NCBI RefSeq assembly: GCF_027483985.1
Contig: NZ_JAIXTJ010000026.1
Location: 1-47,462, forward strand
Length of the DNA stretch: 47,462 nt
DNA from: Flavobacterium sp.
Lineage (GTDB): Bacteria > Bacteroidota > Bacteroidia > Flavobacteriales > Flavobacteriaceae
Direction: 5' to 3'
Shown here: piece after piece, positions 24,974-32,884 of the stretch
Numbering within the stretch: position 1 is the stretch's first letter
How the letters are laid out: each line of letters begins with the position of its first letter
The notes under the pieces: model-generated
What the model saw: only the letters and a program-made list of their open reading frames with translations
Told to the model about the DNA's origin: nothing
Database searches by the model: none
Program-made: the position numbers and the translations under genes

Positions 24974-25004
24974 TTGCTTTAATAGATTAGGAATTATAAA
25001 TTTG
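24974..25004 (+). promoter_or_regulatory. Promoter of the coiled-coil/zapA operon
   Basis: TTG (24974-24976), a 20-base spacer and TAAATTTG (24997-25004) fit the consensus. Predicted start is near 25010, 23 bases before the ATG at 25033. Confidence 0.6.
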
Positions 25005-25032
25005 TAAGATTAAGTAATGAATTGTGTCATAG

Positions 25033-25323
25033 ATGAGTGAAATTGCAGAAATAATTGATACTCTTGAGAATAAAATTCAAAAATTGTTTAAAAGGATAAA
25101 CGATTTAGAACAGAAAAATCAAGCGTTACAACAAGAAATTGAGATTTCTGTGAAGGCACATCAAAATCAAACTTTGACGTATGAGACGTTAAAAAAAGAA
25201 TTTGAATCATTAAAAATTACCAATTCGTTGCTAGGCAGTGAAGAATATAAAAGAGATACAAAGCTTAAAATAAATTCATTAATTCGCGAAATTGATTACT
25301 GTATAGCACAACTTGCAGATTAA
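25033..25323 (+). CDS. Small coiled-coil protein, possible ZapB-like partner of ZapA
   Basis: 96 residues, almost wholly a predicted coiled coil: heptads run from IIDTLENKIQKLFKRINDLEQ to about residue 70, then a short helix ends the protein. No membrane segment is seen. It precedes zapA by four bases and shares its promoter. ZapB of gammaproteobacteria is a short pure coiled coil that binds ZapA at the division ring. The size, structure and gene linkage here suggest an analogous role, but this is inference and no direct homology can be claimed. Confidence 0.75.
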   Translation: MSEIAEIIDTLENKIQKLFKRINDLEQKNQALQQEIEISVKAHQNQTLTYETLKKEFESLKITNSLLGSEEYKRDTKLKINSLIREIDYCIAQLAD

Positions 25324-25327
25324 CACT

Positions 25328-25621
25328 ATGGATGATAAGCTTAAAATTAAAATATCAATTGCAGACAGAGTCTATCCGTTAACGGTTAGTATGCAACAAG
25401 AAGAAGCTATGAGAAGCGCTTCTAAAAAGATAGATTTAATGATTAAGCAATTTGAAGAGAATTATGCTGTTAGAGATAAGCAAGATGTTTTAGCGATGTG
25501 TGCCTTGCAATTTGCCTCACAACTTGAACAAAAAAAAGTTGATAATGCAATTGACGGAACAGCATCAATTGACCGATTGACAAAAATCAATGAATTACTA
25601 GACGATTATCTAAACAAATAA
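25328..25621 (+). CDS. zapA: Cell division protein ZapA
   Basis: 97 residues from MDDKLKIKISIADRVYPL. The ATG at 25328 is preferred over an upstream in-frame non-ATG codon that would overlap the previous gene. The beta-rich opening and helical tail (EEAMRSASKKIDLMIKQFEE, then ALQFASQLEQKK) match ZapA, which bundles FtsZ filaments at midcell. It is the second gene of a two-gene operon and is followed by a candidate 6S RNA, the same neighbour as in gammaproteobacteria. Confidence 0.9.
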   Translation: MDDKLKIKISIADRVYPLTVSMQQEEAMRSASKKIDLMIKQFEENYAVRDKQDVLAMCALQFASQLEQKKVDNAIDGTASIDRLTKINELLDDYLNK

Positions 25622-25661
25622 CAAATTACAAAAAAAACGTTCTTTTAAATAAACTAAAAAT

Positions 25662-25825
25662 ACTGCCTACATTAGTTCATATTTTGGTAAACTCAACACT
25701 AACAAATTAAAATGAGTAAATCATCACTACTATAGTAAGCCCATTAAGTTGGGAAACTTGAACAGTGAGTTAACTCAAAACTTGTCCTTACGAGTTTATT
25801 CAAGCAATTAATGTAGGTTTTTTTT
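25662..25825 (+). ncRNA. ssrS: Candidate 6S RNA (ssrS)
   Basis: About 164 bases with no reading frame. A terminal stem pairs CCTACATTA (25666-25674) with TAATGTAGG (25809-25817), followed by eight T residues that make an intrinsic terminator. A second helix pairs TAAACTC (25688-25694) with GAGTTTA (25792-25798). Inside, TGAGT/ACTCA, TCACT/AGTGA and an apical CCC/GGG or AAGTT/AACTT hairpin can form with large unpaired regions between them. This long interrupted rod is the 6S layout, an RNA that mimics an open promoter and binds RNA polymerase. The position directly after zapA matches ssrS in E. coli. No consensus promoter was seen before it. Confidence 0.75.
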
Positions 25826-25848
25826 ATATATAAATTTTTTATACAACC

Positions 25849-27411
25849 ATGGACATAGTATCTATTATTATTGGCGTACTAGTTGGACTTGCTGGAGGTT
25901 TTGCGATAGCAAAAATGCTCGAGAAAAGCAATGTATCTAACTTAATTAAAAACGCAAAAAAAGAAGCTGCATCAATTTTAAAAGATGCTAATTTAGAAGC
26001 AGAAAACGTTAAAAAAGATAAACTTCTACAAGCAAAAGAGAAGTTTTTAGAATTAAAATCGGAACACGAGAAAGAGATTTTATCGAAAGATAAAAAAATG
26101 GCCGAAGTTGAAAAGCGAATTCGTGATAAAGAATCGCAAGTTTCAAGTGAATTAGCAAAAGCTAAAAAAGTAAACGACGATTTTGAAACCAAAACTGCAG
26201 AATATACTTCTAAAATTGAAATGCTTGACAAAAAGCACCAAGAAGTTGAAAGAATGCACAAAAGTCAAGTAGAACAACTGGAAGTAATTTCAGGACTTTC
26301 TGCAGAAGAAGCTAAGGAACAATTAGTAGAAAGCCTTAAAGCTGAAGCTAAAACCAAAGCAATGGCTCACATTCAAGAAACCATTGAAGAGGCTAAATTA
26401 ACTGCGGCACAAGAAGCTAAAAAAGTAATCATCAGTACCATTCAACGTGTTGGAACAGAAGAAGCTGTAGAAAATTGCGTTTCAGTTTTCAATATTGAGT
26501 CAGACGATGTTAAAGGTAGAATTATTGGCCGTGAAGGTAGAAATATTCGTGCTCTTGAAGCGGCAACTGGTGTAGAAATTATTGTAGATGATACTCCAGA
26601 AGCTATCATCCTATCGTGTTTTGATCCAGTAAGAAGAGAAATTGCTCGTTTGTCATTACACAAGTTAGTTACTGACGGACGTATTCACCCAGCGAGAATT
26701 GAAGAAGTGGTTGCCAAAACTACTAAACAAATCGACGACGAAATTATTGAAGTTGGTAAACGTACCGTTATCGATTTAGGGATTCACGGATTACATCCTG
26801 AATTAATTAAAATCGTAGGTAGAATGAAATACCGTTCTTCTTATGGTCAAAATTTACTACAACACTCAAGAGAAGTAGCAAAGCTTTGTGGAATTATGGC
26901 TGCTGAATTAGGATTGAATGTTAAATTGGCTAAACGTGCTGGTTTACTTCACGATATTGGTAAAGTACCCGATGCGGAAAGTGATTTACCTCACGCACTT
27001 TTAGGAATGCAATGGGCTGAAAAATATGGTGAAAAAGAAGAAGTTTGCAACGCAATTGGAGCGCACCACGATGAAATTGAAATGAAATATTTAATTTCAC
27101 CAATCATTCAAGTTTGTGATGCTATTTCTGGAGCTAGACCTGGTGCTCGTCGCCAAGTATTAGATTCTTATATTCAACGTTTGAAAGATCTTGAAGAAAT
27201 TGCTTTCGGATTTAACGGTGTTAAAAGTGCCTATGCAATTCAAGCAGGAAGAGAACTTCGTGTAATCGTTGAAAGCGAAAAAGTAAATGATGATATGGCA
27301 TCAAATTTATCGTTTGAAATATCTCAAAAAATTCAAACCGAAATGACTTATCCTGGTCAGGTTAAAATTACAGTGATTAGAGAAACTAGAGCAGTTAATA
27401 TTGCTAAATAA
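25849..27411 (+). CDS. rny: Ribonuclease Y
   Basis: 520 residues. An N-terminal membrane helix ([24 protein letters not shown]) is followed by a long charged coiled coil (about 30-190), a KH domain containing [13 protein letters not shown] (about 225-237) and an HD domain with the metal site HDIGK (His368, Asp369). This is the full RNase Y layout and normal length. The enzyme is a membrane-tethered endoribonuclease that starts mRNA decay. It lies 23 bases beyond the 6S RNA terminator and ends at a bidirectional hairpin. Confidence 0.96.
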   Translation: MDIVSIIIGVLVGLAGGFAIAKMLEKSNVSNLIKNAKKEAASILKDANLEAENVKKDKLLQAKEKFLELKSEHEKEILSKDKKMAEVEKRIRDKESQVSSELAKAKKVNDDFETKTAEYTSKIEMLDKKHQEVERMHKSQVEQLEVISGLSAEEAKEQLVESLKAEAKTKAMAHIQETIEEAKLTAAQEAKKVIISTIQRVGTEEAVENCVSVFNIESDDVKGRIIGREGRNIRALEAATGVEIIVDDTPEAIILSCFDPVRREIARLSLHKLVTDGRIHPARIEEVVAKTTKQIDDEIIEVGKRTVIDLGIHGLHPELIKIVGRMKYRSSYGQNLLQHSREVAKLCGIMAAELGLNVKLAKRAGLLHDIGKVPDAESDLPHALLGMQWAEKYGEKEEVCNAIGAHHDEIEMKYLISPIIQVCDAISGARPGARRQVLDSYIQRLKDLEEIAFGFNGVKSAYAIQAGRELRVIVESEKVNDDMASNLSFEISQKIQTEMTYPGQVKITVIRETRAVNIAK

Positions 27412-27430
27412 CTAGATGTAATAAAACTAA

Positions 27431-27456
27431 AAAAACCGTCAATGATGACGGTTTTT
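27431..27456. terminator. Bidirectional terminator
   Basis: AAAAACCGTCA (27431-27441) pairs perfectly with TGACGGTTTTT (27446-27456) across a four-base loop, with T tracts on both strands. It separates the convergent rny and response-regulator genes. Confidence 0.92.
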
Positions 27457-27476
27457 TTTATGCTTTAAAATTAAGA

Positions 27477-27872
27477 TTACATAAATATGGTTTCAAAATC
27501 TTGTTGTGTCATTGGTTTATAAAAATACTTATTAACCACTTCATCATATTCTTTATATCTATTAAAATCAGTAACATCATTGGAAGAACTTACTAGATAA
27601 ACTGTAATGTCTTTGGCCAATTTTTTCTTAATTTTTCTGAATTCTTCTAAAAATTGCCAACCATCATAAACGGGCATATTAATATCTAGCAATATCAAAT
27701 CAGGCATACAATCATCAGTCTCAATCTTGTTTTTTATCTCATCAAGCGCCTCAAGCCCATTAAAAAAATATTTAGTTTCAACATCAAGATTACATTTAGA
27801 AAATAATTTTTTTATTATAAAATGATACACCATATCATCATCTACAATAAAAATAGTATTAAACTTCTTCAT
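27477..27872 (-). CDS. Single-domain response regulator
   Basis: 131 residues from MKKFNTIFIVDDD; the ten extra residues of the longer frame overlap the kinase more deeply and are not typical. It is a receiver domain only: acidic cluster at 11-13 (DDD), phospho-acceptor Asp63 in LLDINMP, Ser95-97 as switch residue region and Lys119 in YFYKPM. No output domain is present, so it acts through a protein partner or as a phosphate carrier. Its start overlaps the end of the upstream PAS kinase by 14 bases, so the kinase and regulator are translationally coupled and probably a cognate pair. Confidence 0.9.
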   Translation of the reverse strand: MKKFNTIFIVDDDMVYHFIIKKLFSKCNLDVETKYFFNGLEALDEIKNKIETDDCMPDLILLDINMPVYDGWQFLEEFRKIKKKLAKDITVYLVSSSNDVTDFNRYKEYDEVVNKYFYKPMTQQDFETIFM

Positions 27873-29382
27873 TAAAATATATTTTAAAAGTGGTTCCCAC
27901 ATTTACTTTACTTTCAACTTCTATGCTTCCACCCATCGATTCAATTTGATTTTTGGTGATAAACAATCCAATTCCACGTGCATTAGCGTTTTTATGAAAA
28001 GTTTTGTACATACCAAACAATTTTTCTCCATGTTTTTCTAGATTTATTCCCAATCCATTATCTTGTATTATCAACACTAGTTTACTGTTTTCTTGATAAG
28101 AAGAATAACTTATTTCCGGATTTCGGTCTGGATGCGAGTATTTAATTGCATTGGTTGTAAAATTTAAAAATAAACTTTCTAGATAAGCTGGGTTAAATTT
28201 TATAGTATCTTTTTCCCCAATTTTATTAACAATTTTTACGTTATTGTCTTTGACTTCTTTACTTAAAACCTCTAAAGTTTGATTCAAATAATGAGCAAGA
28301 TTCAAATCTTCTTTTTTGTGTATTATTGTAGTGTGAATATCAACCAAGTCTTTTAAGTGATCAATAGTTTCCGACAAGGCATTGGAAGTAGTTTTTAAAT
28401 AGGACAGACATTCATCTTTACTATGATCGTCCTCAGCATCATCAATAATATTTAAAAGCATTTGGAAATTCCCAGTATGTGATCTTAAATTATGGGAAAC
28501 AATATGTGCAAAATTAAGCAACCTATTATTTTGCTCAATAATAATATCTAAATTATCTAAAAGTTCGTTTTCTTTTAATTTGTTTTCAGTAACATCACTA
28601 TGAATACCAATAATTCTTGTAGCATCGCCATTTTCATTGCGTTCAATAACTTTACCTTTACTTAAAATCCATTTATAACTACCATCTTTAGCCAAAACTC
28701 GTTTGGTATTTTCGAAATAAGGAGTTCTATTTTCAATGTGCGATTGAATACTATTGATATAATTATCTAAATCATTTGGGTGAACACGCTCATCCCATTT
28801 TGAATTCGTATTAATACCATCTTTATCAGATAGTTGTAGTATATCCAAGGATTGTTTAGAGAAAAAAACAGCTCCGGTAACAAGATCATAATCCCAGATA
28901 CCTTTTTTTGCTGCTTCAAGAGCAAACTGATATCGTGTTTCTGATTCTTTAACTTTTTGTTCTCTTCGCTTAATTTCAGTGATATCCGTTAAAGAACTGT
29001 AAAAATTTGTATTATTTCGTTCGTCAAGAACCACATTGGCGTCAACTTTAAACCACGTAAAGGAATCTCCATTAGATAGCACTCTAAATTCATGACGCCA
29101 AGGTCTACGTGTAAGTCTAGATTTATTGAATGAATAAATCATTGATTGGCAATCACTCGGATGTATTTTACCAGAAATTACATCAATTGGATTAGCTTTT
29201 AATTCTGCTTCGTTAAAATCAAAATAAGAAATTACGTTTTTATTTAAATAAGTGAAAACAAACTCATTCTCTGGTGATATCGTCAGATGAAAAATCAAAT
29301 CAGGAACTTGATTTAAAATTTGGCTAAAAAAATGAACTTTCTCTTCTAATGAAAAATCATTAGAAACAACATTTGTCTTCAT
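27859..29382 (-). CDS. PAS-domain sensor histidine kinase, copy 1
   Basis: 507 residues, no membrane segment, so a cytoplasmic sensor. Two PAS/PAC units are visible (about 20-138 and 148-268; the second has GIWDYDLVTG, WDERVHPND and GIHSDVTE). The phospho-acceptor His297 is in IVSHNLRSH, a variant H-box common in Bacteroidota kinases. The ATPase domain has LNFTTNAIKY (N box), DNGLGI (G1) and GIGLFITK (G2). Input could be a redox or small-molecule signal, but no cofactor-binding residue can be assigned. It is coupled to the response regulator and paralogous to copy 2 upstream. Confidence 0.9.
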   Translation of the reverse strand: MKTNVVSNDFSLEEKVHFFSQILNQVPDLIFHLTISPENEFVFTYLNKNVISYFDFNEAELKANPIDVISGKIHPSDCQSMIYSFNKSRLTRRPWRHEFRVLSNGDSFTWFKVDANVVLDERNNTNFYSSLTDITEIKRREQKVKESETRYQFALEAAKKGIWDYDLVTGAVFFSKQSLDILQLSDKDGINTNSKWDERVHPNDLDNYINSIQSHIENRTPYFENTKRVLAKDGSYKWILSKGKVIERNENGDATRIIGIHSDVTENKLKENELLDNLDIIIEQNNRLLNFAHIVSHNLRSHTGNFQMLLNIIDDAEDDHSKDECLSYLKTTSNALSETIDHLKDLVDIHTTIIHKKEDLNLAHYLNQTLEVLSKEVKDNNVKIVNKIGEKDTIKFNPAYLESLFLNFTTNAIKYSHPDRNPEISYSSYQENSKLVLIIQDNGLGINLEKHGEKLFGMYKTFHKNANARGIGLFITKNQIESMGGSIEVESKVNVGTTFKIYFNEEV

Positions 29383-29437
29383 ATTAGTGATAGGTTTGGG
29401 GCCAATAAATTTTTACATTTAAATGAAAAATCAACGG

Positions 29438-29445
29438 CAAAGATA
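29438..29445 (-). promoter_or_regulatory. -7 box for PAS kinase copy 1
   Basis: Minus-strand TATCTTTG matches TAnnTTTG, 56 bases upstream of the ATG at 29382. A pair of direct repeats lies immediately upstream of it (29451-29487). Confidence 0.5.
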
Positions 29446-29450
29446 GTAAT

Positions 29451-29487
29451 TTTTACGACAAAATGCACTTTTTTACGACAAAATGCA
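29451..29487. repeat. 17-base direct repeat, period 20, upstream of a kinase promoter
   Basis: TTTTACGACAAAATGCA occurs exactly at 29451-29467 and again at 29471-29487, start to start 20 bases. It spans the region where the -33 box of the kinase promoter should be. Two helical turns apart, the copies face the same side of the DNA, as expected for operator half-sites bound by a dimer. Function is inferred. Confidence 0.75.
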
Positions 29488-29543
29488 TAATTCGCTAGTA
29501 ATTATATATTTATACAGAACTATCTTACTAAAATAAAAGGCTA

Positions 29544-31052
29544 CTATTTTTTGAAAAAAACTTTAAAAACAGAACCTTTATCGATACTACTTTCAACCTC
29601 GATTTTTCCATCCATTACATCAATTTGATTTTTAGTAATATGAAGACCAATTCCGTTAGAATCTTTATTAGTATGAAACGTTTTATACAACCCAAAAAGA
29701 TGTTCTCTGTTGGTATCTAAATCAATTCCGATTCCGTTATCTTCAATAACCAAAACTTGATAATCGTTTTCACATTCTAATGAATATTTTATTACTGGCG
29801 TTCTATCTGGTGAAGCATATTTTATGGCATTGGTAGTTAAATTAAGCAACACACTTTCAAGATAAGCAGGATTAAATAAAACAGTGGCATCTGCTGGAAT
29901 TAAATCGACAATAGACACTTTTGCAAAATGAATATCTTCGGTAAGAATATTAAAAACTTTCTTTAAATATTCTTTCAGATTCAGATGATCTTTCGTGATG
30001 TCTTGATTGTTTTGTACTTTAATTAAATCCGATAAATTATCTATTGAGTCATTTAATTCGTTTGAAATGGTTTTAATATAAGCTAAAAACTCTGTTTGCT
30101 CAAACATACCACTTTCGTTAAGCTTGATTAAGGTACTCAAATTTCCGCCATAACTTTTCAGGTTATGCGATACTATGTAAGCAAAATTCAACAATTTATT
30201 TTTTTGATTATTAACCAAACGAAGCGTTTCTTCAAGATGCACTTCTCGTTCCTTTTGTGAAGTAATATCAGTATGGGTTCCAACCATTCGCAATGGCTTT
30301 CCTTGCTTGTCTCTTGCTATAACTTTACCTCTGTCAAGAATCCACTTGTACTTTCCGTTGCATAAAACACGATGATAGGTTTCATAATAAGGAATTTCTT
30401 GATTGAAATGTTTTTTAATATTTCCAAAATAGTCTTCTCTATCATCCGGATGAACTTGCGCATCGCAAATTTCAGGATTAGAAACCATCGCTAGATTTTG
30501 TTCTGGTATTTCAAGAATTCTTAAAGATTCTGGCGAATAAGCGACCTCATTGGTGATCAAATTCCAATCCCAAACTCCAACATTGGAAGCCATATTGGCA
30601 AATTTATTGCGTTCATCGGTGACTTGATGTGCCTCTTCAACTAATTTCTGGTTTGTAACATCCGTTATAACTCCATAAAAAACAACTTCATCGTCCGATA
30701 TTTTTTCGACTGTTGCCACCACTTTCATCCACTTTAACCCTTTGGTTGGCAGCACCACACGGTAATCTGAATCCCATTTTTGTAATGTGATATACGAAGT
30801 GCAAATCGAATCTTTAAAATGCATCAAATCTTCTTCATGAATTCTGCTTTCAATAGCAGCAATAGCGTCTAGCTCAAAAGTTTCTTTTGATAATTCATAA
30901 AAATCGAACAACGATCCTTCAATAAAATCAACACTAATCTTGAGCGTGTTATTAATGGTAAATTGAAAGAACAAACTAGGTAGCTGACCAATAATTTTTT
31001 TTAAATATTGGTTCTCAATTTTCTCAGTCATTGTATTTTCGGAAAACATCAT
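29544..31052 (-). CDS. PAS-domain sensor histidine kinase, copy 2
   Basis: 502 residues from the first of three close ATG codons (31052; 31049 and 31031 are also possible). Same layout as copy 1: two PAS/PAC units (about 15-138 and 145-270, the second with GVWDWNLITN and AQVHPDDRE), H-box IVSHNLKSY with His296, N box LNLTTNAIKY, DNGIGI and GIGLHITK. The two kinases share long stretches such as FNPAYLES, so they arose by duplication. No response regulator follows this copy. Either it shares the regulator downstream or signals to one elsewhere. Confidence 0.9.
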   Translation of the reverse strand: MMFSENTMTEKIENQYLKKIIGQLPSLFFQFTINNTLKISVDFIEGSLFDFYELSKETFELDAIAAIESRIHEEDLMHFKDSICTSYITLQKWDSDYRVVLPTKGLKWMKVVATVEKISDDEVVFYGVITDVTNQKLVEEAHQVTDERNKFANMASNVGVWDWNLITNEVAYSPESLRILEIPEQNLAMVSNPEICDAQVHPDDREDYFGNIKKHFNQEIPYYETYHRVLCNGKYKWILDRGKVIARDKQGKPLRMVGTHTDITSQKEREVHLEETLRLVNNQKNKLLNFAYIVSHNLKSYGGNLSTLIKLNESGMFEQTEFLAYIKTISNELNDSIDNLSDLIKVQNNQDITKDHLNLKEYLKKVFNILTEDIHFAKVSIVDLIPADATVLFNPAYLESVLLNLTTNAIKYASPDRTPVIKYSLECENDYQVLVIEDNGIGIDLDTNREHLFGLYKTFHTNKDSNGIGLHITKNQIDVMDGKIEVESSIDKGSVFKVFFKK

Positions 31053-31161
31053 TTCTGTTCATTTAATCGATGACAAATAAAATGAATAAGAATATAACTA
31101 CAATATCATAGTTTGTAGAAAGAAAACTACTTTTAAAAACTTTAACTTTTGTTGTAAGAAG

Positions 31162-32058
31162 CTATTTTCTAGGATGATAGGAATTCATAACCTGTGTTAA
31201 ATGTTTTCTATCTAAATGCACATAAATCTCAGTTGTGGTGATAGATTCGTGACCAAGCATTAACTGAATAGCGCGTAAATCAGCTCCATTTTCAAGCAGA
31301 TGAGTAGCAAAAGAATGCCTAAAAATGTGTGGACTAATTGATTTTAGTAAATTAATTTTTACTGCCAAATCTTTTATAATAGTAAAAACCATTGCTCGTG
31401 TTAATTGTTTTCCTCTGCGGTTTAAAAACAAAGTGTCTTCGTGACCTTTATGGATGGCCAAATGATTTCTTATGGTTGATTTGTATAACAAAATATACTT
31501 TTGCGTCACTTCACTAATGGGCACAAAACGTTGCTTGTTACCTTTACCCGTTATTTTGATAAAGCCTTCATCAAAAAACAAATCCGAAATTTTTAAGTTC
31601 ACCAATTCTGAGACACGCAAACCACAGCCGTAAAGTGTTTCTAACATCGCTCTGTTGCGTTCACCTTCGGGTTTAGACAAATCAATGGCTTCAATAAGCG
31701 CATCAATATCTTGCACCGACAAAGTATCAGGAAGTTTTCGACCCAAACGTGGCGCTTCAATCAACTCCATTGGATTGTCTGTGCGATAATCTTCAAAAAT
31801 TAAGTAGGAAAAAAAACTTTTTAGTCCAGAAATAATTCGAGCTTGGGACCGTGCATTGACTTCTTTAGCAACAGCGTAAATAAATTGCTGAATTGTTTCC
31901 TCGGTAATTTTTATTGGTGAAACCGTGATGGAATTTTGCTCCAAAAAAAGACAAAGTCGTTCTAAATCAAAAGAGTAATTATCAATGGTGTTTTTTGACA
32001 ATCCACGTTCGATTCTGAGATACGACTGATAGCTTTTTATAAGGGCATTCCAATTCAT
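31162..32058 (-). CDS. xerD: Site-specific tyrosine recombinase XerD
   Basis: 298 residues, the same length as E. coli XerD. The full catalytic set is present at the same numbers known for E. coli: Arg148, Lys172, His244, Arg247, His270 and Tyr279 (SPHIFRHSFATHLLENGADL and LGHESITTTEIYVHL). The N-terminal SAM-like DNA-binding domain begins SYLRIERGLSKNTIDNYSFDL. The role is dimer resolution at dif together with XerC, under FtsK control. The gene sits alone with no phage or transposon neighbours. Its promoter box lies only five bases before the ATG. Confidence 0.94.
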   Translation of the reverse strand: MNWNALIKSYQSYLRIERGLSKNTIDNYSFDLERLCLFLEQNSITVSPIKITEETIQQFIYAVAKEVNARSQARIISGLKSFFSYLIFEDYRTDNPMELIEAPRLGRKLPDTLSVQDIDALIEAIDLSKPEGERNRAMLETLYGCGLRVSELVNLKISDLFFDEGFIKITGKGNKQRFVPISEVTQKYILLYKSTIRNHLAIHKGHEDTLFLNRRGKQLTRAMVFTIIKDLAVKINLLKSISPHIFRHSFATHLLENGADLRAIQLMLGHESITTTEIYVHLDRKHLTQVMNSYHPRK

Positions 32059-32062
32059 TTTT

Positions 32063-32070
32063 CAAAGATA
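32063..32070 (-). promoter_or_regulatory. -7 box for xerD
   Basis: Minus-strand TATCTTTG matches TAnnTTTG and ends five bases before the xerD ATG. At the usual spacing, transcription would start at or within a base or two of the A of the ATG. Confidence 0.5.
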
Positions 32071-32138
32071 TTAGAAAAAAAAGGAAATCAGAAAGATTCT
32101 AAGATAAGAGCTACTCGTCAAATTATATATTTACAAGA

Positions 32139-32176
32139 AAGTGAGATTCTGAAACAAGTGAGATTTTGAAACAAGT
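32139..32176. repeat. 17-base tandem repeat upstream of xerD
   Basis: AAGTGAGATTCTGAAAC (32139-32155) is followed directly by the same word with one C-to-T change (32156-32172) and the first four bases of a third unit. It lies between the outer-membrane protein terminator and the xerD promoter. Confidence 0.7.
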
Positions 32177-32182
32177 TCAGAA

Positions 32183-32212
32183 TAAAAAAAACCCCACCGA
32201 AGTGAGGTTTTC
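32183..32212 (-). terminator. Terminator with TTCG loop
   Basis: On the minus strand AAACCTCAC pairs with GTGGGGTTT (one U-G pair) around the loop TTCG, closed by C-G, then a tract of T residues. The UUCG tetraloop is exceptionally stable. It ends the outer-membrane beta-barrel gene. Confidence 0.85.
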
Positions 32213-32234
32213 ATATTGTAATCTAAAGTTTAGA

Positions 32235-32849
32235 TTAGAATTTGTAGTTAACTCCTAAAGAGATAGCTCTGAAATCTCCGCCTAAAGCAAAAGAATTAGT
32301 TTTTTCTGCACCATTTCCACCGTTGTCGTTAGAAGTATAACCTAAAACAGCAACACCAGCTTCGATTGAGAAGTTAGATGATACGAAATAGTTTAAACCT
32401 AAACCTAAACCTAAACCAAATTCTTTAGTTTCAAAAGAAGGAGTGTTTACTGTTCCATTTTCTAAATCAAATTCTTCATCAGTTGTTGTGTAATCAACAC
32501 CTAATTCAGCAAATAAAGAAAATTTGCTTGCAGGAGTAAAATAGTAACGACCAAACGCACCAAAACCAATTCCATTGTTAGTTACATCATCAGTTCCGTT
32601 ATCAAGTTTTAACGAATTAAAACCTAAAGAAGCACCAACTGCAATGTTTTCAGTTACGAAAATTCCAACTTTTGGAGCAATTTCAAATGAGTTAGCTTTA
32701 AAGTCACCAGTTTTAGATGAACCAAAAGATACAGCACCTGTTACAAACACATCACCATTAGAAAATCCTTCAGATGATTCTTTTTTGTCTTGAGCATTAG
32801 CAAATCCGAAAGCGAATACTGCAGCTACAGTTAAAATAATTTTTTTCAT
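32235..32849 (-). CDS. Outer-membrane beta-barrel protein
   Basis: 204 residues with signal peptide MKKIILTVAAVFAFGFANAQ. The mature part shows amphipathic strands with alternating hydrophobic residues and glycine-rich turns (FGLGLGLGLNYFVSSNFSIEAGVAVLGYTSN), ending in RAISLGVNYKF with the terminal Phe required for barrel insertion. It fits the porin-like eight-stranded OmpA/OmpX-type family. Acidic loops (DEEFDLENGT) would face outside. It has its own TAGCTTTG promoter box and a strong terminator, so is probably abundantly expressed. Exact role unknown. Confidence 0.85.
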   Translation of the reverse strand: MKKIILTVAAVFAFGFANAQDKKESSEGFSNGDVFVTGAVSFGSSKTGDFKANSFEIAPKVGIFVTENIAVGASLGFNSLKLDNGTDDVTNNGIGFGAFGRYYFTPASKFSLFAELGVDYTTTDEEFDLENGTVNTPSFETKEFGLGLGLGLNYFVSSNFSIEAGVAVLGYTSNDNGGNGAEKTNSFALGGDFRAISLGVNYKF

Positions 32850-32876
32850 GTTTTATTTTGTTTAAAATTAACGGAA

Positions 32877-32884
32877 CAAAGCTA
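32877..32884 (-). promoter_or_regulatory. -7 box for the outer-membrane protein
   Basis: Minus-strand TAGCTTTG matches TAnnTTTG, 28 bases before the ATG at 32849. No -33 match was seen. Confidence 0.5.

Noticed and set aside
24936..25007. 23-codon frame upstream of the coiled-coil gene
   Set aside because: It overlaps the promoter at 24974-25004, is made of low-complexity AT-rich codons and has no start support.
25662..25825. T-box, riboswitch or rny leader in the zapA-rny spacer
   Set aside because: The T-tract terminator closes the structure before rny and there is no specifier or aptamer-like core. The rod shape and zapA linkage fit 6S RNA better.
31162..32058. xerD as integrase of a mobile element
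   Set aside because: Length and all six catalytic positions equal those of housekeeping XerD, and no att-like repeats, cargo genes or tRNA are beside it.
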